From: Casp-actino8 sp001510455
GTDB taxonomy: Bacteria > Actinomycetota > Acidimicrobiia > Acidimicrobiales > Ilumatobacteraceae
Direction: 5' to 3'
DNA: 64,000 nt
Assembly (NCBI GenBank): GCA_027592035.1
Contig: JAQCIK010000001.1
Coordinates: forward strand, 175,144-239,143
Below, one piece after another: positions 48,860-57,479 of the stretch. The position numbers were made by a program, and so were the translations under genes. Each line of letters opens with the position of its first letter. Position 1 is the first letter of the stretch. The notes under the pieces are model-generated. The model was not told where the DNA came from. It ran no database searches and saw only the letters and a program-made list of their open reading frames with translations.

Positions 48860-50203
48860 TCACTCGTTCCTCTTGCGTACTCGAATCTTGATGGGCGTTG
48901 ATCCGAATCCGAATGCCTCGCGCAGACTTCGCTCCAGGTACCGCAGATATGGCTGGGCGATCTCGCGATTCACGAACAAAGTGAAGGTCGGAGGATCGGT
49001 CGCTCCCTGTAACGCGTACATCACGCGTGCACCGCCGGCGGCCGGCTGTCGCTGCTGCGCTTCGGCGATCACCTTGTTCACGTCCCGGGTGGGAACTCGA
49101 CGGTGGTACTGAGTGATCGATTCCTGAAGGACCGGCCGCAACTTGTGCACGCCCTTACCGGTGAGAGCCGAGATCTTGAGTACCGGAGCGTCGTCGAGAA
49201 AATGCAGTTTCCGGCGAACCTCCGATTCGACGTGGGCTCGATCCTCCCCGACCTCGACCAACTCCCACTTGTTCAACAACACCACGATCGGACAGCCCGA
49301 CGCGTCGATTCGCTCGACGAGTCTTTGATCCTGAGCGGTCACACCCTCGGTGGCATCGATCACGAGCAACGCGACGTCGGCATCGTCGACGGCGCGCAAC
49401 GCTCGAACGAGTGAGTAGTACTCCGCCGAGTCGTCGATACGCGACTTTCGACGCATTCCAGCGGTGTCGACGAAGACCACGGGTCCGTCTTCGGTGTCGA
49501 CCAGAGTGTCGATCGAGTCGCGTGTGGTGCCGGGCATGTCGTGAACGACCGAGCGATCCTCCCCCACGAGACGATTGAAAAGAGTGCTCTTGCCCACGTT
49601 GGGTCGCCCCACCAACGCAACGCGCGGCGGCTTCTCGGCGTCGTCAACGACCATGTCGACGAGGTCGAGACCCTCACTTTCTCGCGTCTCGGGAAGTCGA
49701 GCCACGACTTCGTCGAGGAGGTCGCCGGCCCGTCGTCCGTGCAGTGCACTGACCGGATACGGCTCTCCGACTCCGAGCGACATGAACTCCCAACGATCGG
49801 CCTCTCGGCGATCGTTGTCGGCCTTGTTGACCACGAGGAGGACCGGAACATCGGTTCGTCTGATCCAGGCCGCCACCGATGCGTCCTCGTCGGTCACTCC
49901 GACCGAGCCGTCCACCACGAAGAGAACCAAGTGAGCCGCGCGCACGGCGGCCTCGACCTGGCGGCTGACCTTGGCGTCGAGTTCGGAACCCGACGGCAGC
50001 CAACCTCCGGTGTCGACCAGCACGAAGTGATGACCGAGCCACTCGGCCGACGCTTCCTTGCGGTCGCGGGTGACTCCTGGACGATCTTCGACGATTGCCG
50101 CTTGCTCTCCGACGATTCGATTGAACAGGGTGCTCTTCCCGACGTTCGGTCGCCCCACGATCACGACGGTCGGATCGACTCCGGCTTCGACACTTTTCGT
50201 CAT
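48860..50203 (-). CDS. der: Ribosome biogenesis GTPase Der (EngA)
   Basis: A 447-residue tandem GTPase needed for 50S assembly. Two G domains are visible: GRPNVGKSTLFNRIVGE (from about residue 17) with DRPGVTRD and NKAD, and GRPNVGKSTLFNRLVGE (from about residue 203) with MPGTTRD and LNKWEL. The C-terminal KH-like domain follows (YALQGATDPPTFTLFVNREI). Length is normal. The ATG at 50203 lies in a 16-bp palindrome (50195-50210) with GGAGG upstream and overlaps the DUF512 stop. Confidence 0.95.
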   Translation of the reverse strand: MTKSVEAGVDPTVVIVGRPNVGKSTLFNRIVGEQAAIVEDRPGVTRDRKEASAEWLGHHFVLVDTGGWLPSGSELDAKVSRQVEAAVRAAHLVLFVVDGSVGVTDEDASVAAWIRRTDVPVLLVVNKADNDRREADRWEFMSLGVGEPYPVSALHGRRAGDLLDEVVARLPETRESEGLDLVDMVVDDAEKPPRVALVGRPNVGKSTLFNRLVGEDRSVVHDMPGTTRDSIDTLVDTEDGPVVFVDTAGMRRKSRIDDSAEYYSLVRALRAVDDADVALLVIDATEGVTAQDQRLVERIDASGCPIVVLLNKWELVEVGEDRAHVESEVRRKLHFLDDAPVLKISALTGKGVHKLRPVLQESITQYHRRVPTRDVNKVIAEAQQRQPAAGGARVMYALQGATDPPTFTLFVNREIAQPYLRYLERSLREAFGFGSTPIKIRVRKRNE

Positions 50204-50210
50204 GACGAAA
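50195..50210. promoter_or_regulatory. 16-bp palindrome over the der start codon
   Basis: TTTCGTCATGACGAAA, a perfect palindrome overlapping the end of DUF512 and the ATG of der. It shares its core with 17462-17481 and partly with the gcvP start. A 16-bp palindrome by chance is not rare at this window length, so it is weak evidence alone. Confidence 0.3.
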
Positions 50211-51609
50211 CCTCCAGCGCGCGTCGCAATGCGATGCCGTCGGTCGCCACGACTTCGACGGCGCGCGGCAGATCGTCGATCGACATGCCGTCGAGAAAAC
50301 GGCCTTCGGACAAGCAGACGTCGGGGATCAGATACCGGTGACCCTCCGGTTGCCGCTCGAGTTCCCTCACCAGATCGGCACCGACCATGAGACCGGCCAC
50401 CGAGGTGTTGCCACCGAAGAACTCGTTGGCGATGGCGACGACCCGGACGTCAGGGCGCTCGAGCGTTGCGACGAGGGGTTCGAGCACACGTGCACCGTAC
50501 TCCCCGGTCAAGATGGCGACAGGAGCTCGTCGCGACGGACGGATCGTCAGACCCGACGATCCCGATCGACCCCGCAGTCCGGTATCGGCCGCCGGATTAC
50601 GCACCGCTCGGTAACCCTCGGCCGGCGCGCCGTCGATGGCGGCGAAGAAACCACTCTGTGGTCCGGTCGGAGAGTCAAGGCGACCCGTGAACTCCCATTC
50701 GAAGGTGCGCACCATGCCGACTCCGTCCTCGTGCATCGGAAAACCGTCGTAGGTCTCGCCAGGTGGGAACGGCCGATCGGCCATCAAGTAGTACTCATCG
50801 GACGCGAACACCAACCGACGTCCGAGCACCTCGAGGAATCGGCCCTGCCATTCTTCGACGATCTCGACCACTCGGCGCGCCTCGTCGATCGTGTGGAGGC
50901 GCATCGACTCCTCACGATTGAACCGGCTGATCCCGAGGGGCACCACCGCGACTTGGGAGAGCATCGGATAACGGTCGAGGATGCCGATCATCGTCTCTTC
51001 GAGCACCGAGCCGTCGTTGATCCCCGGACAGACGACGATCTGACCGTTGACCGTGATTCCGTGATCGAGCAGTGCTGACAGCCACCGAAGACTCGTGGCT
51101 CCCCGCTTGTTCCGCAGCAGGTGGACTCGAACCTCCGGATCGGTGGCGTGGATGCTCACGTTCAACGGAGAGAGCCCCTCGGTCACCACTCGTTCGAGGT
51201 CGGCCTCGGTGAAACGTGTCAACGTGGTGAAGTTCCCGTAGAGGAAACTCAATCGGTAGTCGTCGTCCTTCACGTACAGACTCGGACGCAGACCGGTCGG
51301 CAATTGGTAGATGAAGCAGAACGGGCAGTGGTTGTCGCAGGTACGCACGCGGTCGAACAAGGCGCTCGCCACCTCGGCACCGAGCGGCTCGCCCTCCGAC
51401 TTGTCGACGGCGATCGTCGTCTCGACTCCTCCCCGGCGAACTTCGAGTTCGACATCGGCGACATCGGTCAGGAGCCGCCACTCGATGATGTCTCGCGGCG
51501 ACACGCCGTCGAGCGACAGCACTTCGTCTCCGGGAAGAAGACCCGCCCGCTCGGCTGGCGAGCCCGGTGTGACTGCCACCACAAGAGGTCCGTGATGGCC
51601 GACCGTCAT
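50200..51609 (-). CDS. DUF512 radical SAM protein with PDZ domain
   Basis: A 469-residue protein of the DUF512/COG1625 family, usually found near der. Domain order: an N-terminal PDZ-like domain (VVAVTPGSPAERAGLLPGDE), then the radical SAM core with the Cys cluster in RTCDNHCPFCFIYQLP (C-x3-C-x2-C), then the C-terminal DUF512 domain with a FAIDGA-like segment. The reaction is unknown. ATG at 51609 with TAGCCT at 6 nt spacing. Divergent from ispH; the two starts are 43 bp apart. Confidence 0.88.
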   Translation of the reverse strand: MTVGHHGPLVVAVTPGSPAERAGLLPGDEVLSLDGVSPRDIIEWRLLTDVADVELEVRRGGVETTIAVDKSEGEPLGAEVASALFDRVRTCDNHCPFCFIYQLPTGLRPSLYVKDDDYRLSFLYGNFTTLTRFTEADLERVVTEGLSPLNVSIHATDPEVRVHLLRNKRGATSLRWLSALLDHGITVNGQIVVCPGINDGSVLEETMIGILDRYPMLSQVAVVPLGISRFNREESMRLHTIDEARRVVEIVEEWQGRFLEVLGRRLVFASDEYYLMADRPFPPGETYDGFPMHEDGVGMVRTFEWEFTGRLDSPTGPQSGFFAAIDGAPAEGYRAVRNPAADTGLRGRSGSSGLTIRPSRRAPVAILTGEYGARVLEPLVATLERPDVRVVAIANEFFGGNTSVAGLMVGADLVRELERQPEGHRYLIPDVCLSEGRFLDGMSIDDLPRAVEVVATDGIALRRALEVSS

Positions 51610-51615
51610 GTGGTC

Positions 51616-51621
51616 AGGCTA
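51616..51621 (-). promoter_or_regulatory. -10 hexamer of DUF512, leaderless spacing
   Basis: TAGCCT on the minus strand, 6 nt before the ATG at 51609. Confidence 0.5.
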
Positions 51622-51640
51622 CCGACGAGGGGCGCGCCGT

Positions 51641-51646
51641 TATCCT
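51641..51646 (+). promoter_or_regulatory. -10 hexamer of ispH, leaderless spacing
   Basis: TATCCT, 6 nt before the ATG at 51653; 19 bp from the opposing DUF512 hexamer. Confidence 0.5.
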
Positions 51647-51652
51647 CGTCCC

Positions 51653-52687
51653 ATGGCCGTCGACCGTGTGTTGCTCGCCAGCCCGCGCGGTTTCTGCGCC
51701 GGGGTCGAAATGGCGATCAAAGCCCTCGCATGGATGGTGCGTTCCTATCCCGCCCCGGTCTACTGCTACCACGAAATCGTCCACAACAAATTGATCGTCG
51801 AACGCTTCGAAAGACTCGGTGTGGTGTTCGTCGACGACATCTCGACGGTCCCCGTCGGCCGACCCGTCATGTTGTCGGCGCACGGTTCGGCACCCGAAGT
51901 GGTCGACGAGGCGCGTCGGCGTGGTTCGGTGGTCGTCGACTCGGTCTGTCCGCTCGTGACCAAGGTGCACCACGAGGTCAAGGTACGAGCCAACAAGGGC
52001 TACCGGGTCGTGTACGTCGGACACGACGGGCACGAAGAGGCCGTCGGCACCATGGCCGTGGCACCGCGAGCCATCTCACGAGTCGAAACGATCGAAGACG
52101 TGGACGCCCTCCCCGCCTTCGCCGAACCCGTGGCCTTGCTCGCCCAGACCACTCTGTCGCATCGCGACTGGGAGGGAGTCGCCGTTCGCGTTCGAGAACG
52201 ATTCCCTGACGTCTGGACACCGGGTCGCAGCGATCTCTGCTTCGCGACCACCAATCGCCAGTCGGCACTCATGCAGATGGTCCCGTCGTGCGATGCGGTG
52301 GTCGTGATCGGTTCGGCCAATTCCTCGAACACTCGCGCCCTCGAGCGCCTGGCCGTCGAAGCCGGGTGTCGACGCGTCCTTCGAGTCAACGAGGCCAGCG
52401 AGCTGCCCGACGATCTGACCGGAGTCGTGGGCGTGACCGCCGGGGCATCGGCGCCCGAGGAAGTCGTGAACGAAGTGGTCGCTCGACTCGACCCACGTGA
52501 CGGCATCGAGAGAGTCGACTTCACCGACGAGGACGAATATTTCCCTCCGCCCCGAAATCTCCGCGACCTCCAGAATGCGATCGACCTGGCCGTCACCGTG
52601 ATGTGCGGGGCCGGAATCGAGAGTCGCCCCCTCCCCGACGATCGGGCCCTGGCGGCCAGCGACATCCTCGCTGCACTCGCGATCTGA
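51653..52687 (+). CDS. ispH: 4-hydroxy-3-methylbut-2-enyl diphosphate reductase
   Basis: A 344-residue [4Fe-4S] enzyme for the last step of the MEP isoprenoid pathway. Seen: VLLASPRGFCAGVEMAIKAL (first cluster Cys), CYHEIVHNKLIVER, SAHGSAPEVVDEARRRGSVV, DSVCPLVTKVHHEVK (second Cys), RSDLCFATTNRQSALM (third Cys) and GSANSSNTRALERLA. All metal and substrate residues are present. Isoprenoids made here would feed carotenoids (compare the phytoene-desaturase-like protein at 62229). Confidence 0.96.
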   Translation: MAVDRVLLASPRGFCAGVEMAIKALAWMVRSYPAPVYCYHEIVHNKLIVERFERLGVVFVDDISTVPVGRPVMLSAHGSAPEVVDEARRRGSVVVDSVCPLVTKVHHEVKVRANKGYRVVYVGHDGHEEAVGTMAVAPRAISRVETIEDVDALPAFAEPVALLAQTTLSHRDWEGVAVRVRERFPDVWTPGRSDLCFATTNRQSALMQMVPSCDAVVVIGSANSSNTRALERLAVEAGCRRVLRVNEASELPDDLTGVVGVTAGASAPEEVVNEVVARLDPRDGIERVDFTDEDEYFPPPRNLRDLQNAIDLAVTVMCGAGIESRPLPDDRALAASDILAALAI

Positions 52688-52746
52688 CCAATTCTCCTGA
52701 TCGGCGCCGTCTGGCACGGTGACCCGTGATCTGACACGCTCGGGGC

Positions 52747-53157
52747 ATGCTCTCCCCGACTGCTGACACCGTTCGCCTCTTCCTTCACGTCCTGGCCGCA
52801 TCGGTGTGGGTCGGTGGCCAGATCGTGATGTCAGGACTCGTCCCTCGTCTGCGTCGGGCGGCACCCGACACCACCCGAGTCGCGGCCCGCGCTTTCGGAT
52901 CGGTCGCCTGGCCGGCCTTTGCCGTTCTGGTCGTGACCGGAATGTGGAGCATCGTCGACGTCTCGATCAACGAGCAGACGACGTCGTATCAGGCCACGGT
53001 GGGCGTGCACGTCGTCCTGGCCGTGATCGCCGGGGCGAGTGCGGCGATCCATTCGATCGGTCGGAGCAGACTCGCCCTCGCACTCGGAGGCGCGATCGGA
53101 CTGCTCACGTCCCTCGTGGCTCTCTTCATCGGCGTGCTGTTGCACACCGCCGGCTGA
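52747..53157 (+). CDS. CopD-like four-helix membrane protein
   Basis: A 136-residue protein with four membrane helices, opening with LFLHVLAASVWVGGQIVMSG, where the His and the Trp-Val-Gly-Gly pattern resemble the CopD/DUF family of copper-resistance membrane proteins. Further helices: WPAFAVLVVTGMWSIVDV, VHVVLAVIAGASAAIHSIG and LGGAIGLLTSLVALFIGVLL. The ATG at 52747 follows ispH after 59 nt. The copper role is inferred from the family only. Convergent with the acyl-CoA dehydrogenase (ends 53157/53158, no gap). Confidence 0.72.
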   Translation: MLSPTADTVRLFLHVLAASVWVGGQIVMSGLVPRLRRAAPDTTRVAARAFGSVAWPAFAVLVVTGMWSIVDVSINEQTTSYQATVGVHVVLAVIAGASAAIHSIGRSRLALALGGAIGLLTSLVALFIGVLLHTAG

Positions 53158-54366
53158 TCAGTTGCGAGGAACCTTGCTCCAGGAGACGTCCCGATCGACG
53201 CGCACGTCACCCGGGAGGCCGAGCACACGTTCTCCGAGGATGTTGCGCATCACTTCACTCGTTCCACCTTCGATCGAATTGGCTCGGCTGCGCAAGAAAG
53301 CCTTCTGCGGGTTCTCGAGCCCCATGGCCTGTTCCGGTCGAATCATCTGATATCCGCTCGGGAACAACATGCCGTCGGCGCCGAGAAGGGTCACGGCGAA
53401 CGAGTACACGTCCTTGTTCAGCTCGGCCATGGCCAACTTCGCGATCGATCCCTCGGGACCCGGATCTCCCATCTTGCGCATCTGGGACGCGCGTATGTTC
53501 GTGAGACGAAGCAATTCGGCGCGAATCCAGAGCGACATCAATGCGTCGCGCGCCGCCGGAGTACGGGCGTCGTCCGCCAAACCCTTCCAGACCTTCACGG
53601 CATCGCGGATCGGACCCGAGCCCTTCGGGGGGATGGCTCCACCGATCGACACTCGCTCGTTCATGAGAGTCGTGAGCGACACACGCCATCCGTCTCCGAC
53701 ACTGCCCAGCATCTCGGCGTGCGAGATACGAACGTCGGTGAAATAGACCTCGTTGAATTCGGCCTCGCCCGTGATCTGATACAGCGGGCGAACCTCGACA
53801 CCCGGTGCTTGCATGTCGACGACGAAGGCCGTCAGTCCAGCGTGCTTCACGGCTTCGGGATCGGTCCGAACGATGAGCAGACCCCACCGTGACAGATGAG
53901 CGAGAGTCGTCCAGACCTTCTGACCGTTCACCACCCACTCTTCACCGTCGCGAACACCCTTGGCCGACAACCCGGCGAAATCGGATCCCGAACCGGGTTC
54001 GGAGAAGAGCTGACACCAGACCTCCTCGCCAGTGAACAACGGTCGCAAGTAGCGCTTCTTTTGTTCGGAGGATCCCCACACCGCCACGGTCGGGCCGCAC
54101 ATTCCGTGTCCGATCGGATTACGGGCTACGGGATTGGGAGCGCCAGCTGCCGAGAGACGCTCGTTGATCAGGCGCTGAAGTTTCGGGTTGAGACCGAGAC
54201 CTCCGCTGCCCTCCTCGAAATGAACCCACGCCAGGCCGAGGTCGAACTGGGCGCCGAGGAAAGTCGCCGGGTCGGTCGAGGCGGGAGGGAACTCCGCGAC
54301 GAGACGCTCGACGAGTTCGGTCACCCGGGCTTCTTCGGCCGATACGGACACGGTGGCAGTGGACAT
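53158..54366 (-). CDS. Acyl-CoA dehydrogenase
   Basis: A 402-residue FAD-dependent dehydrogenase of the ACAD fold. Seen: AGAPNPVARNPIGHGMCGPT, the FAD-side segment WCQLFSEPGSGSDFAGLSAK, EEWVVNGQKVWTTLAHLSRW, EFNEVYFTDVRISHAEMLGS and the C-terminal NSIEGGTSEVMRNILGERVL with the family's C-terminal signature. ATG at 54366 chosen because GGGGGA lies just upstream; TACATT (54401-54406) suggests a leader of about 28 nt. It may act on branched, aromatic or steroid side chains; the substrate is not evident. Confidence 0.9.
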   Translation of the reverse strand: MSTATVSVSAEEARVTELVERLVAEFPPASTDPATFLGAQFDLGLAWVHFEEGSGGLGLNPKLQRLINERLSAAGAPNPVARNPIGHGMCGPTVAVWGSSEQKKRYLRPLFTGEEVWCQLFSEPGSGSDFAGLSAKGVRDGEEWVVNGQKVWTTLAHLSRWGLLIVRTDPEAVKHAGLTAFVVDMQAPGVEVRPLYQITGEAEFNEVYFTDVRISHAEMLGSVGDGWRVSLTTLMNERVSIGGAIPPKGSGPIRDAVKVWKGLADDARTPAARDALMSLWIRAELLRLTNIRASQMRKMGDPGPEGSIAKLAMAELNKDVYSFAVTLLGADGMLFPSGYQMIRPEQAMGLENPQKAFLRSRANSIEGGTSEVMRNILGERVLGLPGDVRVDRDVSWSKVPRN

Positions 54367-54452
54367 GAATCCCCCTTCGACGACACGAGACGACGCCCGA
54401 AATGTACTCAGGTTCGGCGACGGCGTTCGGGTCGAAGCCACAGTTCACATGG

Positions 54453-55037
54453 TCACTCGTCCTCGGAAACATCATTTGCGTCGACGACCAGCCCCGAAGC
54501 GGCCAGTCTCTCCAGGAGCTCGTCCCGGACCGACACCCCGGGCTCTCGCGCCTTGTCGGATGCGATCCGCCAGCCCAACCGACTCGAATAGGTGAGCGGA
54601 GGTTCACGAAGTCGCCCCGCCGACACGTCGGTCACACGGCCGAAGAAGAGCCGATGGTCGAACATCTCCTTGTCGTCGAAGATCTCACAGCGCAACCAGG
54701 CGATCGCATCGGGAACCACCGGCAGATCGTCGGTCGTCCACGTCGTGAGCAGCTCTTCGGCGATGTGATGGAACTTGCGGCCCGGGTACGAGAAGTACTG
54801 GCCGGCGGCGACTTGATCTCCGGCCAGTACCGACACTGCGAAGAGTCCCGATTTCACGAGGAGCGGGAAAGTGTCGTGTCGGGGTGACACCGATGCCATC
54901 ACGATCGGCTCCTCGAAACTCACCTGGGTGACCCAATGGCTGGTGTAGGCGCGACGCACCCCGTCGTGGCTGGCCCCCACCACCTGGACACCGTGCATCA
55001 TCTGGCCGAGACACCTCTTGATCACGGGATCGATCAT
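54453..55037 (-). CDS. Flavin reductase-like FMN-binding protein
   Basis: A 194-residue FMN-binding split-barrel protein that reduces flavin, often as the partner of a flavin-dependent oxygenase. Seen: GVRRAYTSHWVTQVSFEEPI, VMASVSPRHDTFPLLVKSGL, FAVSVLAGDQVAAGQYFS and RKFHHIAEE (GRKFHH-like). Start at 55037 with CAGACT at 6 nt (weak -10). Same strand as, and 86 nt before, the acyl-CoA dehydrogenase. A physical partner could be the luciferase-like protein at 60947, which is inference. Confidence 0.8.
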   Translation of the reverse strand: MIDPVIKRCLGQMMHGVQVVGASHDGVRRAYTSHWVTQVSFEEPIVMASVSPRHDTFPLLVKSGLFAVSVLAGDQVAAGQYFSYPGRKFHHIAEELLTTWTTDDLPVVPDAIAWLRCEIFDDKEMFDHRLFFGRVTDVSAGRLREPPLTYSSRLGWRIASDKAREPGVSVRDELLERLAASGLVVDANDVSEDE

Positions 55038-55088
55038 GTCCCCAGTCTGATCCCTCCGCCCTCGATCGGCCAGTCGACATCGCCCCGG

Positions 55089-55895
55089 TCAATTGAGCGG
55101 CGCGATGGCGCGCATCCATTCGCCGCGCTCACGATCTCCGATGTGCGGCAGACTTGACCTCGCCCACATCACCGCACCGAGAACTGTCGCTGCACTGAGA
55201 TCGCCCGTCCGGGTGAGTGCCATCCAGTAAGCCTTCTGATTGTTGAGCATTCTCTCGATGATCGACAGATTCGACGACGGGTACCAGGCTTCGGAGGGAA
55301 TCACCACCGGTCCACCCGCCAGACGACTCACCAAGGCTCGACAGCCATCCGCATCGAGGATCGCGCCGCCGTGGAACGGATCGAAGAAGCGCGCCGGCAC
55401 ACGCGCGACTCCGTCCAACTCACCCACGACGAAATGACCGGGTAGACCGACTCCACGAACGTCGACACCAACTCGTGCCGCGACTTCGATCATGAGAACC
55501 GACAAAGTGATCGGAATGCCGACTCCACGATCGAGAACCTCGTCCAGAAAGGAATTCCGCGGGTCGTAGTAGTCGAGTGTGTCGCCTCGAAAACGGCCCG
55601 AGTCGAAAAGGGTCCGAAACACGCCAGTCGCAGTCGGTGTCTCCACACTCGCCGCCAGTTCGTCGAGTCGCGCCAGCTGGCCGACAATGTCGAATTGGTC
55701 GTCGCCCATTCGGTCGTCGGCGCCACTCGTCGCGTCGTGTCGACCGGCGGGAAAGCCGGCGTCGACCATGGCCAATCGGATCACGGCCGCCATCGCCAGG
55801 GCCGACTCGGCCAGTGCCGGTTCACTCGAGCGAACCGACGAGCGGAAGATTCGCGCGATCTCGACATCGTCCCACGAACGTCCGACCGACTGCAC
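55089..55895 (-). CDS. Transglutaminase-like SirB1-N family protein
   Basis: A 268-residue protein of the SirB1/transglutaminase_9 family (YchA-like). Seen: PRNSFLDEVLDRGVGIPITL (family box), SVLMIEVAARVGVDVRGVGL, PGHFVVGELDGVAR and ARFFDPFHGGAIL. Bacterial homologues lack a clear catalytic triad and their role is unknown. The C-terminal region is helical with TPR-like character (NNQKAYWMALTRTGDLSAA). GTG at 55895 with TACCCT at 7 nt spacing. Divergent from the acyl-CoA ligase by 33 bp. Confidence 0.82.
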   Translation of the reverse strand: MQSVGRSWDDVEIARIFRSSVRSSEPALAESALAMAAVIRLAMVDAGFPAGRHDATSGADDRMGDDQFDIVGQLARLDELAASVETPTATGVFRTLFDSGRFRGDTLDYYDPRNSFLDEVLDRGVGIPITLSVLMIEVAARVGVDVRGVGLPGHFVVGELDGVARVPARFFDPFHGGAILDADGCRALVSRLAGGPVVIPSEAWYPSSNLSIIERMLNNQKAYWMALTRTGDLSAATVLGAVMWARSSLPHIGDRERGEWMRAIAPLN

Positions 55896-55902
55896 CTCGT
55901 CG

Positions 55903-55908
55903 AGGGTA
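55903..55908 (-). promoter_or_regulatory. -10 hexamer of SirB1-like gene, leaderless spacing
   Basis: TACCCT on the minus strand, 7 nt before the GTG at 55895. Confidence 0.5.
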
Positions 55909-55915
55909 CCCCCAC

Positions 55916-55921
55916 TACTGT
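55916..55921 (+). promoter_or_regulatory. -10 hexamer of acyl-CoA ligase, leaderless spacing
   Basis: TACTGT, 7 nt before the ATG at 55929; only 7 bp from the opposing hexamer, so the two promoters overlap. Confidence 0.5.
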
Positions 55922-55928
55922 TTCACCC

Positions 55929-57479
55929 ATGTACCTGGGCACCCACACCTCGACGACACCCGACAAACCGGCCCTCGTGATGGTCGGTTCCGGTTTCACA
56001 CAGACCTTCGCCGAACTCGACGCGGCGGCCAATCGCCTCTCGCAACTTTTCCACTCGGCCGGACTTCGGCCCGGCGACCACGTCGCTTTGTGCATGGAGA
56101 ACCACGATCGCTACCTCGAGGTCCTCTGGGGCTGCCAGTACGCCGGCCTCGTCTACACCGCGGCTTCGTCTCGTCTCACCAGCAAAGAACTCTCCTACAT
56201 CATCAACGATTGTGCGGCCAAGGTGTTCATCACCTCGAAGTACAAGGCCGATCAAGCGGCCGAGATCGTCGCCGACACCCCGAACGTCTCGTTGCGACTC
56301 ATGCTCGACGGGATCATCGATGGATACGAGTCGTACGAGAGCGCAGTCTCGGCTCAACCATCGACTCCGCTCTCCGAACGCATCGCCGGCACCGACATGC
56401 TCTACTCGTCGGGCACCACTGGTCTGCCGAAGGGCGTCACGAAACCCTTCGTTTCGCTTCCGCTCGAAGAGAGCGCCACGTCGGTTGCTCCGATGATCAG
56501 CATGCTCTTCGGCTTCACCCCCGACAGCGTGTATCTCTCGCCGGCACCGATGTATCACGCCGCTCCGTTGCGCTTCACCATGGCCGCGCAGAGTTTGGGC
56601 GCCACTGCGGTGGTGATGGAACACTTCGACCCCGAGGAATACCTGAAGGCGGTCGAGACTCACCGCGTGACTCACAGTCAGGTCGTTCCGACGATGTTCG
56701 TTCGCATGCTGAAGCTCGACGAGGACGTGCGCACGAAGTACGACGTGTCGTCTCTCGAGGCCGTGATCCACGCCGCCGCACCGTGTCCGATCCCGGTCAA
56801 GAAGCAGATGATCGAGTGGTTCGGGTCGATCATTCACGAGTACTACGCCGGAACCGAGGGCAACGGATTCGTCTACTGCAACAGCGACATGTGGCTGGCC
56901 CATCAGGGAACCGTCGGCATGCCCATCGGATGCACGATCCACATCTGCGGCGACGACGGCGACGAACTCCCTCGCTACGAGAGTGGCACCATCTTCTTCG
57001 AAGGTGGCGCCGAATTCGAGTACCACAACGATCCCGAGAAGACGAAGAGTTCGCGTCATCCGAAAGGATGGAGCACTCTTGGCGACGTCGGTTACCTCGA
57101 CGACGACGGGTTCTTGTACCTCACCGATCGCAAGGCCTACATGATCATCTCCGGAGGGGTGAACATCTATCCCCAGGAGTCCGAGAACGTACTCGTGACC
57201 CATCCCGACGTGGTCGATGTCGCCGTCTTCGGCGTACCGAACGACGACTTCGGCGAGGAGGTCAAGGCCGTGGTGCAACCCAAGGTGATGCCGGCGTCGG
57301 AGTCCGAAGCTCGCGAACTCGAACAGGTCTTGATCGCCTTCTGTCGTTCCGAGCTCGCCGACGTCAAGTGCCCACGCTCGATCGACTTCCGTCCCGAACT
57401 CCCTCGACACCCGACCGGGAAGTTGTACAAGCGACTTCTGAAGGACGAGTACTGGAAGAACGCCGGCCGATCGATCTAG
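55929..57479 (+). CDS. AMP-forming acyl-CoA ligase (fatty-acid/aryl-CoA synthetase)
   Basis: A 516-residue adenylate-forming enzyme. Seen: PGDHVALCMENHDRYLEVLW, the P-loop YSSGTTGLPKGVTKP (about 158-172), HEYYAGTEGNGFVYC, GWSTLGDVGYLDDDGFLYLT, DRKAYMIISGGVNIYPQESE and PTGKLYKRLLKDEYW, with the catalytic C-terminal Lys in TGKLYK. It forms acyl-AMP and then acyl-CoA. Similar to actinobacterial FadD-type enzymes; the acyl group is not determined. Its stop overlaps the ALDH stop by 4 nt, convergently. Confidence 0.9.
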   Translation: MYLGTHTSTTPDKPALVMVGSGFTQTFAELDAAANRLSQLFHSAGLRPGDHVALCMENHDRYLEVLWGCQYAGLVYTAASSRLTSKELSYIINDCAAKVFITSKYKADQAAEIVADTPNVSLRLMLDGIIDGYESYESAVSAQPSTPLSERIAGTDMLYSSGTTGLPKGVTKPFVSLPLEESATSVAPMISMLFGFTPDSVYLSPAPMYHAAPLRFTMAAQSLGATAVVMEHFDPEEYLKAVETHRVTHSQVVPTMFVRMLKLDEDVRTKYDVSSLEAVIHAAAPCPIPVKKQMIEWFGSIIHEYYAGTEGNGFVYCNSDMWLAHQGTVGMPIGCTIHICGDDGDELPRYESGTIFFEGGAEFEYHNDPEKTKSSRHPKGWSTLGDVGYLDDDGFLYLTDRKAYMIISGGVNIYPQESENVLVTHPDVVDVAVFGVPNDDFGEEVKAVVQPKVMPASESEARELEQVLIAFCRSELADVKCPRSIDFRPELPRHPTGKLYKRLLKDEYWKNAGRSI

